Origin: Zopfochytrium polystomum
Lineage: Eukaryota; Chytridiomycota; Chytridiomycetes; Chytridiales; Chytridiaceae
NCBI GenBank assembly: GCA_025765615.1
Contig: JAIVFJ010000004.1
Location: 434,001 to 498,000 of the forward strand
Length of the DNA: 64,000 nt
Reading direction: 5' to 3'
Shown: positions 33,072 to 43,598 of the stretch, one piece after another
Numbering within the stretch: the stretch's first letter is position 1
Layout: each line of letters opens with the position of its first letter
Program-made: the position numbers and the translations under genes
Notes under the pieces: generated by a model
What the model was told of the DNA's origin: nothing
What the model saw: the letters and a program-made list of their open reading frames with translations, nothing else
Database searches by the model: none

Positions 33072-34595
33072 TCAGTACCCAAACCCGTTCATCGTCACCG
33101 CGCGCGGATCCACAAAGTCAAAGAACGCCTTCGTCCCTGGCCCGTTCGTGTGCCCGCGCAAAATCAGGCCCGGCATCCGCGCATGGTACCCAAAATTCCC
33201 CGCCGCCGACCATGCGCCCACCCCGTCCCCTTCCGCGTCCAACGGCCGCACGCCCCCAGCCACCCCAAACGCCTCCGCGAACGCCGCCACCGCCGGCCCA
33301 AAATCTGCCGTGCCGCCGCCGCCGAGTCCGAGCGTCCCTGCGACGGGCGGCGGACCCGGTGGCGGAATGAACCGCACCGACGCGGCGCACAGCGACAGGC
33401 GCTGCGGGGTTCCGGCGCTGGTGTAGGACTGTGGCTTGAAGAGGAAGACGATGTAGTGCGGGGTTTGCGGGGCGATGTGCTGGGCGATGGTGGCGGCGAA
33501 GATGCGGTGCATGGTCGGGCCGAGGAAGTAGCTGCTCGTCTTGTAAAAGTTGAACCTGTTTGTTGGCGAGTTAGGGTTTCGTTCGACGAATGGCCGGACC
33601 TTCCCACGTGCATGCGCGAACTTTCACAATTCCTCACCCAAAGTAGTAGCAGTTAAAGTTCTTCACTTCCGTTGCGATTGGAAGCGCGTATCCTTTGTCG
33701 CGCAAGCCAATGTCGATCTTTCTGCTCTCTATTGGGGCTATGGCGTTGACTTCTTCGGGTGAAGCGCCCCATGCAAGGCTGAAGCGTACAAACGGAGAGG
33801 GTGGTTGCCGGGAAGCGTTGAGTCAGATTTGATTGTCGCGTGGGTTTGTTTCGCTTGCCTGCTGCAAAGGTAGCTACCAAGCGATAAGCCGATCGAGTTG
33901 TTGGTAGCCAGTGGGGGCGATTCGGCCTGGCCCATGGCGTTGAGGATTTGCTTTAGCAAGCGCAGCGCGACGGCACGTAGCCTCGACGGATGCGACAAAT
34001 CCTCCGTCTCCACTCTTGTGTCTGGGGGTCGGTGTTAATCGGGGGTGTAAACGGATCAGTTGTTGCATGGACCTGAACAACACGGTGTGCATACACAGCA
34101 ATGTCGCGGTCATGAACGCAGCTTCGGTGCCCTCGATATCTGCGTTGGACCCGCTTCGAACGGGAACGATCGGCTTGCGTAGGTCGAACGCAAACTTGAG
34201 CTCCTGCATTGCATTCCTGGAGTGGTTTTGGGCATCGTGCCTTGCTCAGCACGTGCAGTCTCCCAAACTGCATCCGCACCTGCCGGAGAGCGGCCAAGCG
34301 AAGAGCTCTCTAGGAAGGAAAAATTCACTCACGCGCTCTTGATGTACGATGGCGTGATGCAGGGAACGATCACCCGTGACGACTTTACTGCGTTGGCCAT
34401 GGCGGCGACGGTGGAGCCGGCCATGAAGTCGCGGTCGATCCACACACGCAGGTTTCCCTCGGTACGGAGGATCTCGCACATGGCGAGGACCCAGGCGGCG
34501 TCGGCCCAGCAGTAGGAGATCATGACGTCCCACGACGATGCGGCTGTGGTGGCGTGGGGCTCCGTGCCGTCCATGACGCCGCCCTGCACTCCCAT
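33072..34595 (-). CDS. TIR-domain protein (four exons)
   Basis: Minus-strand exons 34595-34333, 34216-33878, 33778-33638 and 33555-33072 total 408 residues with exact phases. Residues 20-130 are a TIR domain: WDVMISYCWAD at the first strand, RVWIDRDFMAGS as the second box, SRVIVPCITPSYIKSANAMQ, then ELKFAFDLRKPIVPVR. The Glu of QEL sits where TIR NADases carry their catalytic Glu. The C-terminal part (SPEEVNAIAPIESRKIDIGL, NFNCYYFGFNFYKTSSYFLG, then a Gly/Pro-rich tail) is of no family I recognise. Exon 2 after LLCMHTVLF may hide an extra 51-nt in-frame intron. A signalling or NAD-cleaving role is inferred from the fold only. Confidence 0.72.
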
Positions 34596-34633
34596 CGTGG
34601 TCGTTATTTTCTCGTCGAAGACAGACACACGAA
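34596..34633. promoter_or_regulatory. 38-bp divergent start region
   Basis: The start codons of the TIR gene (minus, 34595) and the reductase-like gene (plus, 34634) are only 38 bp apart, so promoter elements or 5' UTRs must overlap the opposite gene's coding region. Confidence 0.6.
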
Positions 34634-35734
34634 ATGGGTGCCGCCGCTTCCAGGTCCGCCGTGTGGTCCACCATCGCATTCGACGTCGCCCTCAATGCCG
34701 TCGGCTTCGCGTACTCGGCTTACTACCAGACGGAGCACTACTTCGACATGGTCGGCACGTCGTCGTTCATCAACTGCTCGGTAGTCTCTGTTCCTTTACC
34801 GCCCCCCCATTCCCCCACTCGTCTCACGAGCCTTTGCGCGGTTGAAATGCCACCCGCTCCTGCACACAGGTCTTTGCGCTTGTCGGCACCCTCCTCCGCA
34901 ACCCAGGCGTCGCGCTCCACAGCCGCCAGATCTTCCTCCTGGTCACGACGTCTCTCTGGGCCGGCCGTCTCTTCCAGTTCCTGACGACTCGCGTCAAGCG
35001 GCTCGGCGGCGACGGCCGGTTCGACGCCATCAAGACCAAGCCCGCCCGCTTTGCGGTATACTGGATCATACAGTCCATCTGGATCGCCGCCGTCGGCCTT
35101 CCCACCTTTGAAGTGCTCTCCATGGAACCCGCCACCGTTGCACCTTGGATCGTATGGGACTCGCTTGGCGCCGCCGTGTGGGCTGTGGGCTTCGCGTTTG
35201 GTGTGTTTCGTGCATGATTATTGGGATCGGGGTTGCCATTTGTGTGTTGACGTCACCCACCGCCACTTTCATATTCACCAGAGACGGCTGCCGACGTGCA
35301 AAAGTCGGCCTGGCAGAATAAGCTCGGTGCCGCCCGGAAGGACAAGTTTATCTCGCACGGCGTCTGGTCTTTGTGCCGGTACCCGAACTACTTTGGAGGT
35401 ACGGTACACGAGGCGTTTTTTAGAGTGTGTTTCTTTCGCCTTACCAACTCTCCGCTCTCTCTCGTCTCTCCACCCACGCCCAGAAATCACACTCTGGATG
35501 GGCTCGTACATGGTCGCCGCCAACGCCGTTCCAAACTCGTATGCCGTCAAGTACCTCTTCGCCATCTCGCCTCTGCTCACGACGCTCCTGCTGACACGCG
35601 TGTCGGGCATTCCCATCCAAGAGAAGCAGGCGAAGAAGCGATTCGCCGGGAACGAAGAGTACGCGCGCTACGTCGCCACCACCAGCACTATTGTCCCGTG
35701 GTTCAAAATTAAGCCAAGGGACAAGACGGCGTGA
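34634..35734 (+). CDS. DUF1295 / steroid 5-alpha-reductase-like membrane enzyme (four exons)
   Basis: Exons 34634-34780, 34870-35200, 35282-35398 and 35484-35734 give 281 residues. The protein has several hydrophobic helices (AFDVALNAVGFAYSAYY, FALVGTLLRN, WIIQSIWIAAVGLPTF, LFAISPLLTTLLL). The diagnostic C-terminal motif HGVWSLCRYPNYFGEITLW matches the NADPH-binding end of the steroid 5-alpha-reductase/ICMT-like superfamily, as in DUF1295 proteins. A short charged tail follows (FAGNEEYARYVATTSTIVPW). Likely an ER-membrane NADPH-dependent reductase; the substrate cannot be told from sequence. Confidence 0.85.
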
Positions 35735-36143
35735 AGTTGCGATTGTTTGCATGGGTGGTTTTTGTTCTCAGTGGTTGACTCTCGTAATTTTGTTTTTGGG
35801 GCGTGAGGGAGAGGAGGGAAGAGGGAAAATGAGGGGCTCGGTCAGTCTAGGACGGATGACGATGCGACGAGGTTTCTCCTGCCGTTTGCATGGTGGTCTG
35901 GTTGGTCTACTCTTGTGGTCGACACGTTGCGCGCGCGCTCCAGCCTGTTTCCGCAGACTTGTTGCTGATTTGTAGTATGAATTGATCTGGCCTCCTTCGT
36001 AGTAACTGTTATATGACTTGGGGAGAGCGCGGGGCTGTTGATGGGGAAGGTCGGACTCTCCTGACTTGGTCGAATCGTACCCTGTCAGCGTCCACAGCAA
36101 GTTTCTTCTTGGGGCGGGCAATCTCGCCTCCGACCAGCTGGCA

Positions 36144-39100
36144 ATGGATAAAACTCTCCCAGCACCGTCCAGAGGAGGCAATCCATATTTGACACCCGCC
36201 GCCGCCGCCGAACGCACTTTCGCCCCAGCGCCCAATGCTTCCAGCAGCAGTCGAGCCGGTGCTCCGCAGATCCCCACCCCCAAGGCTGCTACTACTGCGC
36301 CTCCACTCCGGCCCATACCCCTCCCGCCCCGACCGACTCCGTCTCCAGCACATCACCTGAAAAGCCATCGCGCCCCACGCCCGCCGGAGGCTAGAACGCC
36401 GCCGGTCCTCCCGCAGTACCGGGGCAATGGCGTTGCGTTCGGATCGAGCTCGTGGGATCGCCCGCCGACGCATGTATCGCCGACTCGGATTCTGAAAAAC
36501 CCTGCGGCCGCCCAACCTCCAAACACGGCGACGACGCAGCTGCGACCCAGCGGTGGCACGACGCCCTCGGGTGATAGAGATAAGCAAACAACGACGAATG
36601 GCCTTGAGGCGCGCCAAAACCAAACAAGTGGATCAAGGCCGATCACGGCGGCGACTGCGCCAAAGCCGGCCTCTGTTTCGAACGGTAACCCGGCCCGAAT
36701 CCCTTCCCCGGCCACTCGACCTCCGACAACGCCTACACCAAAACCGACAGCACCGCAAGTGGTGAGGCAGAATCCAAAAACTCCCCAGCAGACGGAGCAT
36801 ACCGGTGCTCCACCCGAACGAAAGCTGAGGTCGAATCATCCCGTTCCGATCTCAGACGCGACGGCGAACCTTCACCCCAAAGGCACTGAACTGGAGGATG
36901 GCGAAGGAAAGCAGGACTTCTGGATCCCAATGACCGAGAAGGAGTGCCAGCAGTATTCTATAAAGCTTGGAGCTGTGTACAATGCCTTCAGCCAAGCCGT
37001 GAATCCAGAAGTGGGGCTTCTCGCGGGATACCGAGTGCCTGACGACGGAGGACCGCCTGTTCCTTACCTTGTGGAAGAAATTGCAAAAGCCAAAGACGAG
37101 AGCGTTTTGCAGTTACTGATGACCAAAGTGGAAGAAGCGCTGGAATCCGCGAAAGGAAAGAAGGTCAGCTCATCCTTTTCACAGCAATTCCAAGCTTAGT
37201 TTATTCCAGACCCAATATTCGTCTGAATTGCCGCGAGGTTACAAATGGTTCAAGTTTCTTGTAAGTCGCTTTCTCACCTTACTATCATGTAACTTCTTTG
37301 CGACTAGTTTCGGCCGAGCTACACCAAAACTGGGAATCCGGAAGAAGTACATGGCAAAGGCCGTCACCTGTGAGTCACCACCAGTGTTTTTGGTGACGTT
37401 GACAGTATGCTTTTTTTCTTCAATAGGAACATAAAAAATACTTTGTACCGCTATGATCCCTACCTCTTGGGCCATCCTGCCGGAAAGTCCGTCAAATTCC
37501 GCTCCTTCAATGAGTTTAAGCCGCACCTCGTGTGGTTGCTCTATGCGAATTACCGATGCAAGAGAAATGAGCCCCAGTCCGAGGAGGAATGGGACGCCAG
37601 AAACTTGGTCAACTGCATCTGCGACTACTGTGGCGGCTACATTGCTCGCGTTGTGCGAGAAGTCTACTGGCCCCTCACTCGACCAATGCAGTACTTTATC
37701 GACGCAAAAAAGTTTGACGTGATGGGCCCATCAGCGGTGTTTCGAGTCCGAGAGCGTGTTTGGGCGAGAGTGGTTTTGCAAGAAGACGGCACAATTTCGG
37801 CCGGCTTTTCTACCTTCAGCACCGCTTTTGTCAAGTGGGTGGGTCGCACCGGTGGATACTTCCCCTCGCAGGTTCTGGAAGGGGAGCTTGTGTCGATCTG
37901 GCCGTGCGAGATATTGAAACGGACCGTCGGCCCCGACGAGGAACTGAATGCAATCGCCGCTCGGATGCAGAGTGGTGCCGTCGGTGCCCAGAGGCGTCTT
38001 GCAATTACTTCGGGCGCTGCGGAACCAGTGCAAGCCAGCTCGAACACGGAGAGCCTTTCTAACGAGTCCGTCATATACACTGTTAGGCTTTTGGGCGTGC
38101 CCAAAGAATTGCACGACGGTGTGCTAGCACCTACAACTACTTTTCGATCAACTCAGTTGTTCCCGTACCTCTTGGAGAAGAGTGCAGCACAGTCTAAGTT
38201 GGTATTACCGCGTGGAATTCAGCCCGACAGCGCCATCCGTTTCAGGGAATGGCACAAAGCGGTTGGTTTGATACGATCTTAGAATCCGGTTTTTGACCAG
38301 CCACGTTTTTTGTTTGTTAGGGCCTCAAAGAAATCGGTGAATCAGCGAAACAATGGCGTGTGCCGGAGAAGTCTGATGCGGGAGATTACTTGCGCGCATT
38401 CGCCTTTGGCAACGAAGTTGTTCGTCTTGGAGACTTTGTCAGGCTCAAACCTGCCGGTGGTCGTCTTATTGAGCAAGCTTTCAGTATCACGAGAATCATT
38501 ATCGACAAGGAGAAAAAGAACCTTCGACTGCTCGGCGTTCGTTGGGAAGTGCAACCGGAGTTTGCAATTTCACTGAAGGACTACGGAACTCGAATCCCAT
38601 ATTGGAAACCGATGAACGACGTGAGCGGGAGGCATGGGGACGTTGTTGAGAAGCCTTTGAAGGAAATCGCAGGTCGGTGGTATCCTGTGAACAGCAATGC
38701 GACACTGGTTCACAATATCAAGGCTGGAACGTACTGGTATGGCTGGGAGGCGTTGGAAAACCGTCAAGTCAACATGGAAGTTCAACTTGAGGGAAAGCCC
38801 ATCGACCTCGCTTCGTTCGACGACTCGGACGTTATTAAGAACAACAAGGCCGCGGCGCTCCTCATGTCTTCCCGCCGCTCCCGGCTAATGATCCAAGGCA
38901 CGACGGAGGTCCCCGCCCCGGCGGCTGCCGCTGACAAAAAGATACCCAGTGAAACTCCCAGCACGAAGAAAAGACATGCATCGAGGTTGGTTGGTATTTT
39001 TTGAATTACACTTTGGCGATGCTGATAAGAGCTAGCGCCGAGCACCCTGCATCGGTGCCTAAGAAAGCAAAACCCGATCCAGACCCAAAGTTCAAAAGGC

Positions 39101-40722
39101 CTATGTAAGCTTCATCAATTTTCGCACTATCAAGTCACTCATTCGTACGTAGAAGCGCATCAAGCTCAAGAAAACACAGTCTTGAGAGTCATGAAGAGTT
39201 GCGCCGAAGTGAACGACTCGTTGTCCTTGCGTCATTAAGGTGTGGACACCCCATCTTGCTAATCCCTCGTGCTAAAGATCCTTCAGCGAAGAGGCGGAAG
39301 CGAAGAAACGGCGCTTAGCGGAGAGTCCGACATTCGAACCAGCACAGCCCACAAAGAAGGCACCGCGACCGTCCTTTTCCTCAGTGCCTCAACCAACCTC
39401 GACCGGAATCCGTGCGGATCCTGCCAGTCTGAGGGCTCCTCAGTCTTCATCTCCGAAATTGCGCACAAACCCCGCACCGCATCCCACCGCCCCGCGGGCT
39501 GCAGAAATTTTGCCGCAAACTGGCACGGCACCGGCAAGGAGTCCGGACGGTCAAAATCATGATCAGCGATCGGTTGCGAAGCCATTTGTCCCGCGAGCGC
39601 CAAGTCCAGACATCCATTTTGATATTATGCCGCCTGCACAAGTGGTTCTGCCAGAAAGACCGGCGACGGTTGCACCAACAGTAGTTCCAGCAGCGACAGT
39701 TGCACCAATTGTAGTTCCAACCGTAACGTCGTCGCACGCAGCTCTTCGGCCAATTCCTGCCCGTAAAACTTCAAGGGGCATCGGATTAAGCACCGACTTT
39801 AAACCGCCCAGATATCCCGCCTATGGAGAAATGATCGTTGCCACAGCCCCGACGACCAGTTCGGTGTTGAGCAATCAGGCAGCAGCGGCTAACCCTCCTC
39901 CCGCGGGCGCTTCAGTGACACAGTCACTCGTCTGCGGGCTCGAGGGATGCGAGAGAACATACCGCACTCTGGCGGACCTCACGCGGCACCAGAAAACGAA
40001 GGTGAAAACCTGCGAGTTTCCCGGGTGCGGCTATAGGGCGCATCGCACTGAAACCATGAACCGGCATAAGACCTCGACCCACGGAGGTAACAAAAGGAGG
40101 TCTCAAGGAGGTGTGTGTCAGATTCCTTCCTTTTATATTTTTCTTTTGCTTTGATTTGAGGGGGGCTAACGCTTTGTGTCCAGGAGACGATCTTCGCTCG
40201 GACACGCAGTCACTCTTTTCCTCTCTTCCAACAAGCAAGCGGTCCAGCGTGAGCTCCGTTGTGCCGCGAGAGCCAGAAGAAAGCTCCAATCCGCCGGCGC
40301 TGCCCAAGCCGCCGCCACCCCCAGCCGCAGCCACAGCCGCAGCTCCAGCTCCGCCGGCGTCTTCTCGGATCGAGGAAGTCTTGGCGTTGCTCGCCAGACT
40401 CGCGCCGCCACTGCCGCCGCCTCTGCGCACGCTCCAGGTCGGCGCCGGCGCTCCCGCCGTCACGGCCGGCGGCGTCGACGCATGGCGCGTCATTCCCCTC
40501 GGTTGCGGCGCGGCGGCGGCGAACGCGGCGACGGCGATGGCTGACGGCGGTGGTGGGAACGGTGGCGGAGAACGGAGCGATGGCGGCGGTGGCGGGAGAC
40601 GAGCGCTGCCGGGCGGCGCTGCGGCGGGCGGCGGTCATGCCGCCGCGCGTGGTTCTCGAGGGCGACCGCGGTACAGGCAGGCGGCGGAGGAAAGGAGGTT
40701 GAAGAAGGTGACGGCGGCTTAA
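36144..40722 (+). CDS. Clr2-like chromatin-silencing protein with C2H2 zinc fingers (nine exons)
   Basis: Exons 36144-37163, 37210-37260, 37308-37369, 37427-38261, 38321-38985, 39036-39104, 39153-39239, 39287-40110 and 40184-40722 sum to 4152 nt (1383 residues) with every phase closing. The first 340 residues are Pro/Thr-rich. Then LPRGYKWFKF, YDPYLLGHPAGKSVKFRS, FNEFKPHLVWLL and CICDYC form a Clr2_transil-like module. FGNEVVRLGDFVRLK and following is the BAH-like Clr2 domain. Two C2H2 fingers follow (CGLEGCERTYRTLADLTRH; CEFPGCGYRAHRTETMNRH). The Ala/Gly-rich end carries RGRPRYR, an AT-hook-like tag. In fission yeast Clr2 works in SHREC beside the separate zinc-finger protein Clr1; here both features are in one chain. 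Confidence 0.8.
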
Positions 40723-41283
40723 CGGCGGCGGCGGCGGCGGTGGAGGTTGCGTTGGGGAGAATGCGGAGCTTTTCCTCCACGAGCAAGTGAAATAAAACAC
40801 TAATTTTCACTGTAAATTGTGCGCCTGTGTGTGTGCGTCTGTGTTGTGCCCGTCTTTTAAGTACATGTATACAAATGTTAGCCCTTCTGGCAGTCGGTAA
40901 TTATTTAGCAGCGTGCAAGTCGAATGGAAAGCCCCAGCGCAGCTGACTCAGCCTGCACGGACAAACAAACAGCCGCGGTATTTATGCTCGCTCAGCAGTT
41001 CAATGCGAGGCAGGGGACACACTCTTTGTCTTCGGCGAAACTGTGCCCGCAAACCCTGTCCGAATGTCCGACACAGATCGGCTGTGCGGCTCGATCGTAC
41101 CACTATGAAATAGAAGAGTAAACATAATCAGTGAGCCAGAAACATCCCAAGAAACCAAGAAAAAAAAGAAAGCCAATGAATAAATATTTAGCCGAAAACC
41201 AGCCAAAAGACATCACAATAAAAAAAAAAACAATAAAAAAAAACAAAAAAAAACAAAAAACCGCCACTGCCTTCCAAATCCAC

Positions 41284-41501
41284 ATGGCATTATTGCCCAC
41301 CGGACCGTCGTCGCCGACGGCCAGCAACCCCCTGCTGCGAGCCGCCGGCACCGTCGTCGCCGTCGCCGCCGCCTCGTACTCGCTCTACGTCGCATTCACC
41401 GCGCTACGCTACACGGCCCTGCCCACAGAGTGGCTCTTTGGCAAGAAGCTCAAGAGGCGAGTCTTTTCCTTGGACTGTCGGTCGAGTCGGGGCGTACAGA
41501 G

Positions 41502-41538
<37 letters not shown>

Positions 41539-43416
41539 TGTGTGTGTGTGTGTGTGTAACGTCCCCGTGGAAACACGAGACATTCCCCCTCACCAACACT
41601 CCACGGGACGCCGAGCGTTAACCCTCCATCCTCCCCCAACACAACACTCAACAACGACAAAAAAATATGTAATCTAGGTACCCGGGAACGGCCCCCATTC
41701 TCGGCAGCATGGTGGCCATCATCCCACGGCTGGACACACTCCACGACGATTTTGCTGGTCAGTTTGGTTGACTCCTTGCTTCGCCGAGCGTCAGCCGCGC
41801 AGATACGACTTTTTTTTATCTGAACCGCCTTGCCTTTCATTCAACGCGCAAAAATCCAGACGCTCTGGAAGCGAACGACTTTGAGCCGATCGTCTTGTCG
41901 CCGTTCCTGAGGCCGCCCGGCTTGATGATCGACGACCCGGTCTTGATGGAGCACGTGTTCAAGACGCAGTTCGAGAAATACGAAAAGGTGAGTGGTTTGG
42001 GGGGCGATGGGGGGAGAAGCCCAGACCGCCAAAAAACCCTCGTCTTGACTGACTATCCCGAAGGGAAACGTTTTCAAAAGCAACTTTCACGACCTGCTCG
42101 CCAACGGCATTTTCAACTCTGACGGCGAGCAGTGGAAGACGCAGCGGAAGCTCGCCTCCAACATCTTTAACGTGAAGGTGCGTCGTCGTTTCCCCTGTCC
42201 GTTGACGCGCGCAATGAGTAGGGATGTTGCTGACTCGGGGCGTGCGTCGCTCTCGACAGAATTTTAGAGACTTTGTGGAGCACGCCTTTGCTGAAAAGAT
42301 GCAGGATCTCGTAGCTGTGCTGAACGACGCCGCCGACAAGGGCGAACTCGTCAACCTGAACGACCTCTTTCTTCGCTTCACGATGGACGGCTTTTGTAAA
42401 ATCGCCTTTGGGGTAAATGCATTGCTTTCTCTGCCGACTCGGCAATCGTCTGACCACACGACCCCCATACGCAGGTAGAAATCGGCTGCCTGACCGCCAA
42501 AGAGCGCCCCGCCTTTGCCGTCAGCTTCGACCGCTGCCAAATCACGCTCCAGCACCGCTTCGTCTTCCCCTTCCACCGCCTCTACGAACGCATCAGTCCC
42601 GCCGGCGCCCAGTTCCGCCGCGACCTCGCCGTCATCCGCGACTTTAGCCGCTCCATCATCGCCCGCCGCGCCCAGCAGGGTCCCGACGCACTCGCCGCCA
42701 TCAGCCAACACGACCTCCTCGGCTACCTCATCAAGGCCCGCGACGCCACCGCCACCACCACCACCCCCGACGACGACGACGCCCTCGCGACCTCCCTCAT
42801 CAACTTCCTCTTCGCCGGCCGCGACACCACGGGCCTCACCCTCACCTGGCTCTTCCTCCTCCTCTCCCGCCACCCGTCCGTCCTCGCCCGCCTCCAGGCC
42901 GAAATCGACGACGCCACCGCCGCCCTCGAACCCTCCGAGACCGTCTCGTACGACACCGTCCGCGCCGCCGTCCCCTACGCCACCGCCGTCATGCGCGAGA
43001 CACTCCGCCTCTACCCGCCCGTGCCCTTCAACACTAAGCAGGCCGTCGCGGACGACGTGCTCCCCGGCGGCATCCGCGTCCGCAAGGGGATGAGCTTGAA
43101 CTGGGGGCCGTACGCGCTGGGAAGGAACAAAAAGGTGTGGGGGGAGGACGCGAGGGAGTTTCGTCCTGAAAGGTGGCTCGAGATGCAGCACGTGCCGTCC
43201 GCGTACGCGTATAATGTGTTTAACGCGGGGCCGAGGGTGTGTTTGGGCAAGAACTTTGCCGAAATCGAGGTCGTGTTTGTCGTGGTCGAGTTGCTGAGGA
43301 GGTTCCGGTTTGGCGTCAAGGACGAAGGGAAGGGTGGGGGGAGGAAGACGTACACTATGTCGGCGACGCTGGCGATCGAGGGCGGGGAGCTGCTCTCGAC
43401 CGTGGAGAGGCGGTGA
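41284..43416 (+). CDS. Cytochrome P450, CYP86/CYP4-like (six exons)
   Basis: Exons 41284-41456, 41678-41757, 41860-41987, 42064-42177, 42260-42412 and 42475-43416 give 529 residues. An N-terminal membrane anchor (VVAVAAASYSLYVAFTALRY) is followed by YPGTAPILGS, the helix C region GEQWKTQRKLASNIF, the I-helix FLFAGRDTTGLTL, the K-helix ETLR, FRPERW and the heme loop FNAGPRVCLGKNFA with the ligand Cys. GIFNSDGEQWKTQRK is typical of fatty-acid omega-hydroxylase clans (CYP52/86/704), so a fatty acid or alkane substrate is likely. Intron 1 needs a GC donor (AG|GCGAGT) to keep frame and contains a GA/GT microsatellite. Confidence 0.88.
41507..41558. repeat. (GA)n(GT)n compound microsatellite in P450 intron 1
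   Basis: About 15 GA units directly followed by about 11 GT units. The 3.3-kb region carries the same GA-then-GT pairing. Confidence 0.85.
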
Positions 43417-43598
43417 TGTTTTTTTTTTCCTCCTGTTTTCGTTCGTGTGTCGTTGGTCTGTATGAGAGTTAGATTCTGAAGAGCTTTTGGGTGGTCGGTG
43501 TGTTGATTCAAATCGAATACAACAGGCCTCTTCGCAGTTGTAAAGAATAATCTTGCCTTTATTCAAGTGTCGGAGGAAGAAATCAAATCTGAGGGCCC

